NCBI RefSeq assembly: GCF_019279795.1
Contig: NC_056731.1
Coordinates: forward strand, 869,860,023 to 869,924,022
Length of the DNA: 64,000 bases
Reading direction: 5' to 3'
From: Protopterus annectens
Lineage: Eukaryota > Chordata > Ceratodontiformes > Protopteridae
In this document: positions 11,226 through 23,675 of the stretch, piece after piece
Layout: every line of letters begins with the position of its first letter
Numbering within the stretch: the stretch's first letter is position 1
The notes under the pieces: model-generated
Told to the model about the DNA's origin: nothing
The model's database searches: none
Seen by the model: the letters and a program-made list of their open reading frames with translations, nothing else
Made by a program: the position numbers and the translations under genes

Positions 11226-13079
11226 TCATGAAATGAGGCTCATGGGACTAACCCAGTCAACAAAGGATTAAAAAAAAAGTAAGCCTCTCCTCAGTTAAAC
11301 AGGGCCCATAATTTAGGCAGCCTGGATGTTGCCTTGAGCTCTTGCCTGTATCTGACCAGAGTATTGCGAATAACTTGGCCCCATCCTCTTTATCACAGGG
11401 TTGAGGAACCCATATTACTGACGTGGCCCACACTGCCATTCCTTTCTGCGTGCATGCTTGTTTGTAAGGCTACAGCCCTTGGTGGCTTGGTGAATCGGGC
11501 ACTGTCCCCTGGCCAACACTTTGTGTTCCAGCTCAGGATAGGCATGTACATCTGTCTGCAAGCACCTGAGCTGTTAGTTCAATTACTGTGGATATAGAAA
11601 AAGTTATATACTTTATCACTTACAGTACAAGAATATACAAGAGTTACAAACCTTTTGTATCCTGCCTGCTTTTATAGTTCATTAATGATGTAATGCTTTG
11701 AGATATGTAAAAGCAAAAGTCTGTATTCTTTGCAGTACTGATTTTCATGCAGTAGTAATTTTTAATTTGTTTAATCTCAGAGTGATCTGATGGGGTGACC
11801 ATGCTGATGTGAGATTTTTTTGGTGTACCCAGTAGCTGTTTACTTGGACTCAACTAGCTGACTGAGAAATAAATAAATTTAAATAAAAAGGGAAAAAAAT
11901 GAAACTAGCAATAATCACTGTGCAAAACTTTGTGAACCTGATATTTTGGCACCACCTGCCTTCATTGTTATAGGACAACAAACTTGCACATCTTTAATTC
12001 ACCATATGATCAAATCACAGTTAATGGGGCAACTAATTGCAAAATGTAACCACTGAAACTATTAAAACAGTTCATCACCAGCCAAGGAAAGACCTGGTGC
12101 AGTTTTCAGCAGTTGGTTATGCAGAACATCTTAAAGTAGACAAAGTTGAAGTTCATCTCAGCATTTGATCCGCGTGGGTGTAGGGTGTGATATTTTAAGA
12201 TGCAGTGCTACAGTTCCACTTTTAACATCTGTGTCGCTTCCAAGTTTGTAGCATACAGCTTGCAAAATAGCATACTTGGTCTTCTTAAAGCATGATGTAA
12301 GCTAATGACCCTGCCACAGCACTCACTGGTTAACTGCTGTGTATCTATTTTAGTAACCTAGTTTTTATTTTTTTTTGGTCTTTCCTATATACCAAAATGC
12401 TAGCAAACAGTTCCAGTAATTTGCATATGCAGTGTTAGTGGTGTTGCAGTCACATTTTTCATTAAGCTAATATCTGTCCATTAGTAAGCCATATATTACC
12501 ATCTCTAATCATGTAACAAATTTTTGTCCACATTTGTATACCCCTGACTTTTCTTTGTTTTAACAGTACTACATATGTAAGACCAGTATGCCGCACTGAC
12601 TTAGGACAGTTCTTGGGGGGGGGGGGGGGGGTTACAGACACATGAGTGGAATCATTCCGTAGTGTATGCCACTTTTTTCAGCACTAGTTATTTAAACCCC
12701 ACCATTGACCCAAGTACATCATATCTTGCCAAGTTTCACCTGAATGTATACTAGTCATCCTTTTTCCCAATGGTCAGAAATTTTCTTTTTGCACTATTTT
12801 TTATACAGCATCCATTATCTCTTATCTAATTAAAAAATAAAAGAAAAATCACTCATTTTTGATATGTCCAGATTTTATTTATTCGTTTTTTGACAAAACT
12901 TTTTCCACACCATCACCTTTTACACACTTAACACAAAGTACAGAAAAGCAAGCAAATGACTCCACATCTTCTACCCACTTTTCTCCCATTTTTTGCAAGT
13001 GGTTGGGATGTCCTGTAACCTGTTGCCATCTTTTTCAGTTCAGTCCCAGTGTCCATCCTTCCTTTGATAATCATGTCAG
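11226..13079. other. No recognised gene
   Basis: About 1.85 kb of AT-rich sequence with a 20-G run near 12617-12636. Open frames at 11257-11597 overlap on both strands and carry no motif. Confidence 0.5.
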
Positions 13080-13600
13080 ACTGTCACAGGTCTACTCTCA
13101 AGCAGTCTGTGTTCACATGTTAGCTGGATGTTATTATTTCCTCTTCCCAGACATTTGAAGCTATTAATCTGTTCACTGTTTTTTCATCTCAATTTTCAGC
13201 TTCTTCTGAATTCTCCCATCTGCTGTCGTGACAGCTGTCTTATCTGTACTCCATTTCATCCTGTGTGCCTTCAGTTTTTCATTTAATTCCCATCATTTGC
13301 TGAAGTTGCTGTTTAGAGTCTGTGTTTGTAATGTCATGTCTGCTTATACCAGCTTTTTTGATCTGTCCCTTTCCAGCCAGTTTGCTTATGTAGTTTCACC
13401 AGCATGAGCAAGTAGTGGGCTCAGAGCTGAACCCTGGTGCACTGCTACTCCAACTAGGATCCCCTCTGAGTCCAAGTACTGTTCGTACTGCTGTAATTCA
13501 GTCCTCATACATAGCCTGTGCTAGTTCTACCAATATTAACAGGAGTTCCAACCTTTGCAGGGTAGCCCAGATCATCTCTATTGGTAATAAAAATGCACTC
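13080..13600 (-). pseudogene. Decayed non-LTR RT, second clade
   Basis: On the - strand a frame reads VGVAVHQGSALSPLL near 13420-13465. This is the RT motif of LINE clades that use G-x-x-QGSALSPLLF rather than QGSVLGPLLF. It is followed, after stops, by LNEKLKAHRMKW then STDKTAVTT near 13240-13290 (the region of G-x-K-x-x-x-x-K-T in these proteins) and INSFKCLG near 13155-13175 (family: F-K-Y-L-G). Catalytic residues between them are unreadable. It is distinct from the CR1-like LINE next to it. Confidence 0.5.
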
Positions 13601-13619
13601 TAAGCAGACTGCAGCATTC

Positions 13620-15262
13620 AAACAACCTTATAGGTTCATAGGTAGGTACTAGGCTATTGACACTAGGGCCTATATAAGCCTAGCCAAAAAGGTACCCTGG
13701 CTTTTGCCACCCAAGAAAATTATTTTCCTGTGCTCCTGTCGAGCAGAGCCACAGAAGTGATCCCCGGGGTGAATTTCCTATCTCCCATCCAAACATCAAG
13801 ATTTTTCTTGAAGAGTGTTAATGAGGAGCTTTGTTTGATATAGATAGGTAGTTTGTTCCGGAGTATGGGAAGTCTGTGGGACAGGAATCTATCCCTCCAG
13901 CATGTTCTGTTTATTGTGGTGACAAGGTTTAGGTCCCTAGAGCGTGTAGCTCGGAGGGATTGGGATTTCTTTAAGTGGAGCATGTCCAACAGCCCTGGGT
14001 TTGACATAGCTTTGTATGTAAGGCAGAGATTGCCTCTGAGTAGGTGATATGCGATGGAGTAAAGCTGAAGTTTTTTGAGATGGTCTGCATAGGGCATCTG
14101 TTTGAGGCCGGTAATCCTCTTTGGGAGGTATTTTTGCGGCCTTTCCAGTTGTTGATGTCTTGTGAGGTATATACCAAAAGGGGCGCTGTATTCTATAATG
14201 GGTCTGAGTGACGAGTAGAGGGGAACAATGACCTCTTTTATCCTGGATGAGAAACCTTTTGTGATGAGGTGTGCCACGTAGAAGGATTTCCTGACTACTT
14301 CAGCGATGTGATTATCAAAGGAGAGACTACTCTCCACCTGTGTCCTAAGGTCTCTTATCACACTTTCGGTGTTAAGTAGACTACCACCTATGTGGTATTT
14401 CATGGGTACAGAGTTTTTACCAAAAGGGATGACAATGCACTTTTTGGCATTGAGCTTGAGGCCATGGCTTTGACACCAGGCATCTGTCTCAGTGAGGACC
14501 TTTTGTAGGATGTCCACATCGTTATGAGTTTCGATTATGGGTCCTAGCTTGCATCTGCGAACTTTGTTAACCAATGACCTTCTGTGTTAGCCTGTACTAC
14601 AGAGAAGTAGATACCAAACAGAAGACCCAGGACTGAACCTTGTGGTACTCCACTTGTCACTGGTCTGAAGTCGGATTTGGAGTCTGCTACTTTCACAGTG
14701 TGGGTTCTGTCAGTGAGCTAGTTGGCAATCCATCTTGTGACATAGGGATTTATACCTAGTTTAGTGAGTTTACCTGTAATTCCAGAGTGGCGGAGGGTGT
14801 CTAAAACCTTGACAAGATCTAGATAGGCTGCGTGAACCACGGCTTTGGTGACTGCTTCAAAGAAGTTTATCAGGTTTAGGAGATATGATCTGCCTTTTAC
14901 AAACCCGAACTGGGTGGGGTCCAGAGTTTGGAGATTACCAATGTCATTGTTTTATAAGTTCCATGATACTTTCCATAACCTTGCAGACCAGGCTCGTCAG
15001 GCTAATGGGGCGGTAGTTTCCAGGTAACATGGTGGCTCCCTTTTTGTGGAGTGGAATAACCGTCACTGTGCACCATTCAGTGGGCATAAAGCCGGAGGAG
15101 GCTATGATTGAACGTGGTACTTGGGTGTAGTGCCAGTTTGTTCTGTAGTTTGTGTAAAACGCAGCCTGGGTTGTTGTCAGGTCCCATGGATGCTGTGTTC
15201 TTTGCTTTGGAAAGTGTGGTTTTTCCTGTGCAGCTGTGATTACAGGAACTTTGCATTCTTCC
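13620..15262 (-). mobile_element. CR1-like LINE, 5'-truncated
   Basis: A - strand non-LTR retrotransposon starting inside the RT. A NYRPISLTSLVCKVME block lies near 14950-15000, FGFVKGR near 14895, YLDLVKV near 14820, VTSGVPQGSVLG near 14640-14675, then the C-terminal part in an intact frame (13720-14574). The 3' tail at 13620-13715 contains AGGTAGGTACTAGGC and GCCTATATAAGCCTAGCC. The RT core motifs place it in the CR1/L2 group. It is broken by several indels upstream of 14574, and the endonuclease domain is absent. Confidence 0.8.
13720..14574 (-). pseudogene. C-terminal RT region of the CR1-like LINE
   Basis: An uninterrupted run of 284 codons covering the end of the RT palm, the thumb and the C-terminal domain. 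It reads HGLKLNAKKC then VIPFGKN (family: K-C-x-V-x-x-F-G), SLLNTESVIRDL then LSFDNHI, YSSLRPIIEYSAPFG, QQLERPQKYLPKRITGLKQ and LLRGNLCLTYKAM. These match CR1-group blocks such as RPxxEYxxxxW and LExVQRRATKxI. The YADD box is upstream and broken. Because this segment is still open, this copy is younger than the one at 4430-5470. Confidence 0.75.
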
Positions 15263-17670
15263 GGTGTAGAGATGGGCCCTTTAAGGGGTGAGGGGGGGTA
15301 AATTTGGAAATGAGACTATTGTCCCCTAGTAAAGTCCAGATAAACTCCTCCATGATAAATGCCCACCAAATTAAAATTTATACCTCTTATCCAAGGGTAA
15401 TATGTGAAAAAATGCCAAGTAACTCGTGGGCCGTACTAGTTAAACTAACAAAGCCCAACTAACCACTCAGCAGTGCCCATATATCCAAACCATGGGATCC
15501 ATTTTTTAATATTCCTTCTCAGTTCTTTCTCTTGGCAGTCCTCTGACTGGGCAATCTACTGCATCAGTCCTATCCAGTCCCTCACTTTTGGTGCCTTTCC
15601 ATTTCCTGGTTAACTTTTTTTGCAACTGATAAAACTGCTGCAAGCAAATGCCAAGGCCTATTTGCATATTGTGCAATTTCCATACAATATGTACCTGAGA
15701 TTAGTGTTTCTTCCCCTAGGCAGTCTTGGATTATCTGTTAATGCTAATTGAAAATATTCCTGTAACCACTTGAAGTCCACAAAAATATAGAGCCATTACC
15801 CATTTCAACAGTTTGCGTTTTGCACAGGAAACTTACTGCCTGATATATCTGGAGTGCAGATGTATTTATGCAAACAGTGCCTAGCAAATGTCCTAAAACG
15901 TCGGACCTGAGTGAAGTATTTAATCAGTTTGCATACCCTACACCAGCTCTCCCTAGTACACGCAATTCCCAACACTTTACTGCAGTTGTCCCTCAGTTAA
16001 TACAATTTCCCTCTTCTCCTATCCTTGCAAAGTCGCATAATCAACATGCACCAGAATTTCTCCTGCTGTTACCCCCACCCTGGGCTTGTTCCACCCATTT
16101 GACTGTTCTCTTAGCATCCCCTCCCCTATTTCTCAGCTCTGTCTCCATGCTTTGTTTCTTAACACAGAGTAATCTCCGTTTTTCTCTTGACTCCACACAC
16201 TTAAGCATTTGGTTCACCATGGAGCATGCCTAAATTTCTGTTCAATTTTTAGTTTAGTCTTTAGGCTCTTGTAACAACGGCAGTTGAATTTGTGTACTGT
16301 ATTCTTTTTGCTTGTTTTTACATTTTTCAGTAAGTCATCAGGAATTGTTCCCGTTTGTCAGTTTACATTCTTATTGACGTGCGCTTTGATTGTAGAAGGG
16401 AGTACCTTTAAGCGGGAGTATAGTGGTGCAGTGGTCTGATGGCACTATTGGTTGTAGTGCCTTGTGATTATTGACAACATTGAAAGAATTGCTAAAGACC
16501 ATATGTAGCATGTAGAAGCTTATGATGAAGTACCGTTGAATGTACACCTAGCATTTTATTCTGTGATTAAAGTGACAGTTTGACAAATTTATCTCACTTT
16601 GGCACTCGTCATGAATGCTGTCAAGGCATTACAGTCTTACTGATCGACCTAGACTCATCAGCCATTTCCTCTTTGACTATGCTGTGCCAATGAACATCTT
16701 TTCTCCCACACCTCATCTTTAAATCTGGACAGTTTTCTTGGTTTACCTAGCTTTCATTTAAGGATGGTGTCAAGCTCATCAATACAGGTCTGTCTTTCTG
16801 TCTTGCTAGTTGGCTCCTCTGCACCCACTTAGAGTGCAGTGCTCGTTTGATATTTTTGAAAACTGCTTGAATTTATCAATTTCTTGTGGGATTGTTCACT
16901 GTTCTTGTCTAGGAGGAGTATCTAACATTTGAAGCTGGCTACTGTCATTCCATTGCCTAAAGTTAAATAGTTCCTCCACAACCTAATTTCAGGCCTTTAG
17001 CTGACCTCCTAGGCTAAAATTGTGGAAGTCTTTGGTTATAAAGGGAATGTTTCATTTTGTCTTGGAAGACGTACCAGACTAGAGTGGAATGTAAGCCTAG
17101 ATGTAGAATTTTCTGAGAAAAGGACAACATTTTCACTGGTGCTTTTAGTAGTCTGACGGTCCACTCTTGTTTGCTAGACACCCTAAACTAGGTTTCTCCC
17201 ATGAGCATCTTAAATGGTTCAGTAGCCTTGTCTATGACCGTCTTTAATTTGAAAGCGGTAAAAGATGCACTGCAAATACTGTCTGCACTTCAGGAAGACT
17301 TTCAGAAATACATTTTTCTGGTTTTACCCAGCAAGGCTGGTAAAAAAAACTCCTGTATAGCCAACTGTGTGTTTGCAGGATCTCTCAAAAGCTCACCTCG
17401 ACTTTAGCCCTTCATTTCATGGAATCTGATTCATTTTTGTCTTCTGTATCTTTCTTCATATACTTAGTGTTGTGTTAGACCCTTCACGTTCTGTCTACAC
17501 CATGGTTAAATGCTGTTGCACAACTAAAATGAAATTACAGACTCTTGCCAGTACCTAGAGTTCCACAGGGTAAGGATGCATTACTGAAAGCGAAGTATAC
17601 TACTAGCTAGTTTCCATGCGTTTCCCCAAGAGTCCTTGCTCCAGGCAGCTTTAAACAAAATCTGCAGGTC
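15263..17670. other. No recognised gene
   Basis: About 2.4 kb. Short frames at 15868-16233 and 17201-17407 carry no motif. Weak RT-like words appear in broken frames near 17180-17570, but their spacing does not fit a LINE (see rejected items). Confidence 0.45.
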
Positions 17671-19323
17671 CACTCCCTCTCTCTCTCTCTCCCCCTCCCC
17701 CTCACTTCCCCTCCCCCTCACTCCCTCTCCTCTCCCCCTCACTCCCTCCCCCTCCCAATCTCGCTCTCCCCTCTCGCTCTCACCCTCTGTCCCTCTCTCT
17801 CTTGCTCTCCCTCACTCCCTCTGTCTCCTCCCTCACTCTCCTCTCTCCCCTCACTCCCTCTCTCTCCTCCTCCCTCCCCTCACTCCCTCTCTCCTCCTCT
17901 CACTCCCTCTCTCGCTCTCCCCCTCCCCCTCACTCCCTCTCTTGCTCTCCTCCCCCTCACTCCCTCTCTCGCTCTCCTCCTCCTCCCCCCTCACTCCCTC
18001 TCTCACTCTCCTCCTCCTCCTCCCTCTCACTCTCTCCTCCTCCCTCACTCTCCTCCCCTCACTCTCTCTCCCTCACTCTCTCCTCCCCTCACTCTCTCCT
18101 CCCCTCACTCTCTCCTCCCCTCACTCCCTCTCGCCTCCTCCTCTCTCCTCTCTCCCCTCCTCCCTCTCCTCCTCCTCCTCCTCCCTCTCACTCCCTCTCT
18201 CGCTCTCCCCTCCCACTCACTCTCCCTCCCTCACTCCCTCTCTCTCCAGTCTCCCTCCCTCACTCCCTCTCTGTCCCTCACTCCCTCTCTCTCTCCAGTC
18301 TCCCTCCCTCACTCCCTCTCTCTCTCCAGTCTCCCTCCCTCACTCCCTCTCTCTCTCCAGTCTCCCTCCCTCACTCCCTCTCTCTCTCTCTCTCTCCTCC
18401 CCTCACTCCCTCTCTCGCCTCCCCCTCCCTCTCGCTCCCTCCCTCTCTCCCTCACTCCCCCCTCGCCTCCCTCACTCTCTCTCACCTCCCCTCACTCCTC
18501 TCTCGCTCGCTCTCCCCCTCACTCCCTCTCTCCCTCTCACCTCCCCTCCCTCGCTCTCTCTCTCCCCTCCCTCGCTCTCTCTCTCTCCCCTCCTCACTCC
18601 CTCTCTCTCGCTCTCCCCCTCTCGCGCTCTCTCGCTCTCCCCCTCACTCCCGCTCTCTCGCTCTCCCCCTCCCCCTCACTCCCTCTCTCTCCTCTCCCTC
18701 CCTCTCTCTCGCTCTCCCCTCCCCTCACTCCCCTCTCTCGCTCTCCCCTCCCCTCACTCCTCTCTCTCGCCTCCCCTCCCCTCACTCCCTCTCTCGCTCT
18801 CACCCTCTCGCCTCACTCCCTCTCCTCTCTCCTCTCCCTCCTCCCTCTCTCCCCTCCTCCCTCTCTCCCTCTCGCCTCCCCTCACTCTCTCGCTCGCTCT
18901 CCCAATCCCCCTCTCTCGCTCGCTCTCCCAATCCCCCTCTCTCGCTCGCTCTCCCTCCCTCGCTCTCCCCTCCCCTCACTCCCTCTCGTGCTCTCCTCCC
19001 CTCACTCCCTCTCTCGCCTCCCTCCCCTCACTCCCTCTTGCTCTCCCTCCCCTCACTCCTCTCGCTCTCCCCCTCCCCCTCACTCCCTCTCGTGCTCTCC
19101 CCCTCACTCCCTCTCGTGCTCTCCCCTCCCCCTCACTCCCTCTCTCGCCTCCCCTCACTGCTCTCTCCTCCCCTCCTCTCTCCTCCCCTCCCCTCACTCC
19201 CTCTCGTGCTCTCCTCCTCACTCCCTCTCTGTGCTCTCCTCCTCACTCTCTCTGCTCTCCCCTCCTCTCTCTTGTGCTCTCCTCCTCTCTCGTGCTCTCC
19301 CCCTCCCCTCACTCCCTCTCTCG
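17671..19323 (+). repeat. Polypyrimidine (CT/CCT) minisatellite
   Basis: About 1.65 kb of nearly pure C and T on the + strand, built of CTC, CCT and CACTCCCTCTCT-like units. Higher-order repeats include the CCAGTCTCCCTCC unit (18247-18365) and a CTCCCAATCCCC unit (18898-18935). Very long open frames on both strands here are artefacts of composition. It ends abruptly at 19323 and the next base belongs to a DIRS gag gene. Homopyrimidine tracts can form triplex (H-DNA) and are hard to assemble. Confidence 0.95.
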
Positions 19324-19335
19324 GGCCAAAATCTC

Positions 19336-20600
19336 ACACTATGCCTAGAAAACCGACGGCCAAACCGCAGACTCAGGCCCATATGCCTCAAAAACAAATA
19401 CTTAGAATGGCTGAAGACCTTACCTTAATTAGGGGAAGCCAGCCTTCCCCCTGTAAGAGATCTAGAACTGATTTTCTTTCTGATTCTTCTGATCAGGAAT
19501 CTGATATTTCTGCTCCTTCTGATTACTAGGATTTGCCCTCATCTTCTTATGAGGATTCCATTCCCTCTACTTCCCCTCCAGAAGATTTTTCTTTTGGTGA
19601 AACCTTGCATACTTTTAGGGAGCATTTCTGCTGGGAAAGCCGGGATTACTGTCCAAAAAGAGACTTGGGGAATTCTTACTCCTGCCTCAAAACAGGTCTT
19701 TAGCTATCCCTCCTGTTCTGGACATTGTAGATGATGCTTTCTTGGAATCTAGCCTTACCCCAGACACTATCTCCAGCTCCCAAAAAACCTGACGGGTACT
19801 ACAGAGTACCTGACTCTCTCAAGTTTCTCTTCAAGAATCCTTCTGCAGATCCAGAGACCATTTCCCAAGGACCAAAAGGCATTAAGGCTAATGCTGCCAA
19901 AAGTCCTACCCCTTCTGATAGAGATTCTAGAGCCTTAGACAGATGGTGTTAGAAGGTATACACTTCTGCTACTTTGGTCATTAGGGCTTTAAATTGCCAG
20001 TTTCATATATTAAAGTATCAGCAGCATATCATGGGACTACTTAAACAGAAAATGATGTTGATTCCTGACTGTGGAGAACACACAGAAGTGCAAGATTTAA
20101 TGCATTCTGCAGAACAAGTTGGTAAACATACTTTGCATTGTGGTTTTGACGCTTTAGAAGCATCTTGCAGGGCTGCTGTCACTGGGTCTGTACTTAGAAG
20201 GCATGCTTGGCTTAAGGAACAAAACTTGCCAGATCATGGTAAAGCTAAATTACTGGATGCTCCCTTAAACCAAGACTGCCTTTTTGGCAACAAAGCAGAA
20301 GTCCTCAAAAGGATTTGGGAAAAAGCTAAATCTATGGAAACTGTTAAAGATTTCCTACAAGTACAGCCTACGAGATTAAGTAGGCATTGGCCTTCAAAGA
20401 GCTGGTCCTTTACAGTCCCTTCCAGGCCTTCTCAGCCCAAACCCAGGAACAACAGACCACCTAGACTACAGTCACAGGCTACGCACAGATCTAAGCAGGG
20501 AGTAGTAACCCACCCCCCCTACGGAAAAGTGGCACAATGACTTAACCTTAACCTTTCCAAGCCCTGCTCAATTACTTGCTCCCTTAGGAGGAAAGCTTGC
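19336..20600 (+). pseudogene. gag: A1 gag, 3' part
   Basis: Corresponds to A2 gag from about 29045 on. Recognisable blocks: KQILRMAEDLTLIRGSQPS, then FGETLHTF-, then KPDGYYRVPDSLKFLFKN, a QGPKGIKA block, SRALDRW (family: SR-x-x-DR-x-GKK), and LRRHAWLKEQNLPDH. Gag would form the particle that packages element RNA. Frames change at least three times (near 19530, 19700 and 19950), with an in-frame stop where GKK should be, so it is dead. Confidence 0.8.
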
Positions 20601-22250
20601 CCTGCATGCAAAAAACTGGGAACTCATTACCCAGGACAAATGGGTTTTGAACATAGTTTCCCCAAGGATACAGATTCCACTTCCATACACTACCAACTCC
20701 AAATGGTTGGCCAGACCTACCCCCAAAACAATGGGCAGTGGCCCAACAGCAGGTTCTCTCTTTTCTCAGTATCAGGGCTATTCAACCTGTCCCAGCAGAA
20801 CAAAGGGGACAAAGTTTTTATTCAAGAAAAGACCACTCCTGGCGTCCTATCCTGGACCTCTCTATTCTCAACACCTTTCTGGTGGTTCCAAAATTCAAAA
20901 TGCTAACTCTTCAACAGCTTCTTCCTATGCTAGCCAAGGATGCCTGGCTGGCAACCCTAGACTTAAAGGAAGCTTACCTGCACATCCCAATAAGAGGATC
21001 CTGCAGACAATACCTAAATTTCAGGGCAGGCTCCATGCACTTTCAGTTCTCTGCACTTCCCTTTGGCTTATCTACTGCACCCAGGTTGTTCACAAAGTGT
21101 CTAGCTTCAGCCATTGCATTTTGCAGGCAGAGAAATATTCAAATTTACCCATACTTAGACAATTTGTGTGATTCATGCAGAAAGCCAGGACTTACTGTTA
21201 CAACACCTGGCATTTGTAAAGAAACTTCTAACCTCACTAGGGTACACCATCAACGAAAAGAAATCTCACCTAGTACCCTGCCAACAGATTGTATTCCTGG
21301 GAGCAAGCTTGAACATAACTTTCCAGATGACATTCCTTACTCCTGAGAAACAAGTTTATTTGACAACCTACTTCAAACTATTGGCCACAAATCCCCAGCT
21401 ATCTGCAAGGAAAATACTGCAAGCTCTGGGGTTCATGGCCTCCTGCATTCTACTAATTCCATATACAAGACTGCATATGAGGAAACTCCAGTGGTATCTA
21501 AAAAATCTATGGTGTCAACATTCTCAGGACCTGGAAACAATGATTTCTATCATTCGTTGTATGAAGACAGAGTTCAACAAGGGACTCCATTTCACTCTAC
21601 ACCCTGCCACCCAAACCCCAACAACAGACGCATCAGACTATGCATGGGGGGCTCAGATGGCAGGGCAGTGCATTCAGGGCAAATGGAACCCGAGACAGAT
21701 GCACCTGCATATCAATCAAAAAGAAATGTTAGCTGTACAGAATGCTCTGACAGCATTCAACGACTGTATTCTTCCAGGACAACTATTGGTAAAGACAGAC
21801 AACACCACAGTTATGTGGTACATAAACAAGCAGGGGGGAACCCACTCGTACCCTCTCTGCAGACTAGCCATGGCTCTGTGGAACACAGCCTTGAGCTACC
21901 AAGTATACCTACAAGCACAATTCCTGCCGGGCAAACTAAATTCACTGGCAGATGACTTAAGCAGAAATCTCATGGACCCACACGAATGGAAACTAGAACC
22001 CAAAATATTCAACCTCTTGAGGAACAAATGGGGGACCTGTTTACCTCCCCTCAGAACTACCAGTTAAACAAATTCTGCACAAGAACTCCCCACATTCAAG
22101 CTTGAAAGTGGATGCCCTGTCCTTTACCTGGGAAAGCCTCTCTGTTTATGCCTTTGTCGCTCTGCCTCTCCTCTCGAAGGTTCTACTAAAGATCAAAACA
22201 GGACAAGCCAAGGACAATATTGATTGCACCAGACTGGCCACGCCAGCACT
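20600..22250 (+). pseudogene. pol: A1 RT, RNase H and methylase-like region
   Basis: RT blocks are WRPILDLSILN, LATLDLKEAYLHIPI, FSALPFGLSTAPRLF and a YLD catalytic box near 21150-21165. A one-base loss after YLD breaks the second Asp and shifts the frame, so RT and RNase H lie in different frames. RNase H (about 21590-21960) shows TTDASDYAWG, HINQKEMLAVQNAL, VKTDNTTVMWYINKQGG and LADDLSRN. The Dam-like segment (about 22090-22245) has VDALSF and VYAF blocks, with a stop just before. All steps of cDNA synthesis are therefore abolished in this copy. Confidence 0.85.
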
Positions 22251-22399
22251 GGTAACCCCTTCTTGCGCAGTATGACACTGCTACAACCATGGCACCTGCC
22301 TCAGACCCCCTTCCCTGCTGTCCAGGCAGGCGGGCCAGATTCTGCACCCTCAGCTTCAAACCCTGAACCTTGCAGCCTGGCTAATTCCTTGAGCTGTCC

Positions 22400-23650
22400 T
22401 CTAGCATCCCTCAGTAAGCAGGTGCTGGATGTCATTCTGGAGGCAAGGAGGCCTAGTACTAGAAAATTCTATGCTGAAAAGTGGAAAAGATACTGTTCTT
22501 GGAGCCAAGCTCGGGATGGGCACAATGGTGCCAAGCTCACTTCATATTCTAGAGTACTTAACAGAAATGCTCCACAAGGGCCTGTCCTTCTCGTCAGTTA
22601 AAATTCATGCCTCTGCCATTTCAGCACATTATAATACTGAGCCACCCCTCTTCTCTCACCCCTTGCTAAAACAATTCCTTAGAGTCGCCAAAAAAGGTAA
22701 GACCCCCCCCCCCCCAGGAGAGATCCCACTCCAGCCTGGGACCTTAACTTTGTATTGGAAAAGCTCACCCCCCCCCCACCACCACCACCTTTGAGCCAGC
22801 TGCAGCAGCAGAGTTGAAATTCCTTTCTTGGAAAACAGCCTTACTTTTAGCCATCACTTCAGCAAGAAGAGTGTCTGAATTACGGGCCCTCATGGCAGTG
22901 GAACCCTTCATTATCTTCCACGCGGACAGGGTTTCCCTCAGGGCTAATCCTTTCTTTATGCCCAAGGTGGTGTCTAGTGTGGCCCTAAATCAGTCCATTC
23001 ATTTGCCTACTTTTTTCCCTAATCCAAAAAACAAAGGGGAACGAATACTGCACTCTGGATGTGCACAGACAACTTAGATTCTGTTTGGACAGGACTAAGC
23101 CTCTCAGAAAATCTGAACAGCTGCTAGTTGGCTTTGCTGCAGGGGCAGAGAGGAAGGCCATTTCAAAGCAAACCATTTCCAGATAGATAACCCATTGCAT
23201 TCATCTCTGCTACAAGCACCATGGAAAACCTACCCCACAGGGGATAAGATCACATTCCACCAGGGCTACATCTACCTCTGCTGCATTTCTCAGAGGAATC
23301 CCTACCAGGGACATCCTAGAAGCTAAAAAAGAAAAACTGCTTCTGGTATACCAAGGTGCTAAAAAAGTATATAAAGTAGTAAAATAAAATAAAGCACCTG
23401 GGTGACACACTATATCGCTTATAAAATTTATTGACAAAAATATTTTTGTCAATAAATTTTATAAGCGATATAGTGCATCACCCAGGTGCTTTATTTTATT
23501 TTACTACTTTACATCCTAGAAGCTGCTACCTGGAGCTCTGTACACACCTTCACCAAGCATTACCACGTGCCTATCTTTTCTAAATCCAGAGCTGGATTTG
23601 CCACTGCAGTCTTGCGGGGCTTAATAGCTGGCCCTAATGCTCTTTCCTCC
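22400..23650 (+). pseudogene. A1 tyrosine recombinase
   Basis: The N-terminal block is ILEARRPSTRK then WKRYCSW (22430-22500), followed by SAISAHYNTEPPLFSHPLL, then ITSARRVSELRALM (22855-22895, catalytic Arg present), then TSAAFLRG and an AATWSSVHTFTKHYH block (23523-23565, nucleophile Tyr present). The HSTR box near 23253-23264 is readable. Long C runs at about 22707 and 22769 coincide with frame changes, and a 186-bp palindromic insertion at 23325-23510 splits the catalytic domain. Confidence 0.85.
23325..23510. mobile_element. Palindromic insertion with 14-bp target duplication
   Basis: Absent from the same place in A2 (near 33080). It is flanked by the direct repeat ACATCCTAGAAGCT at 23311-23324 and 23511-23524. 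Bases 23373-23441 and 23442-23510 are 69-nt inverted arms with two mismatches and no loop. A further 48 nt on the left (23325-23372) contain a partial copy of the arm end (CAAGGTGCT). There is no coding capacity. Confidence 0.85.
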
Positions 23651-23675
23651 TCACTTCTTTAGCTTTGGGAATCAA

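Noticed and set aside
16700-17600. Possible L2-like LINE RT (words like GFSHEHLKWFSS and VPRVPQG)
   Set aside because: The distance between the two words is about four times that in L2 RT, and no other block could be aligned in between.
17636-19529. Open frames of about 570 codons rich in Ser/Leu/Pro
   Set aside because: They come from a CT-only tract that has no stop codons in any + frame; all three frames and the reverse are open for the same reason.
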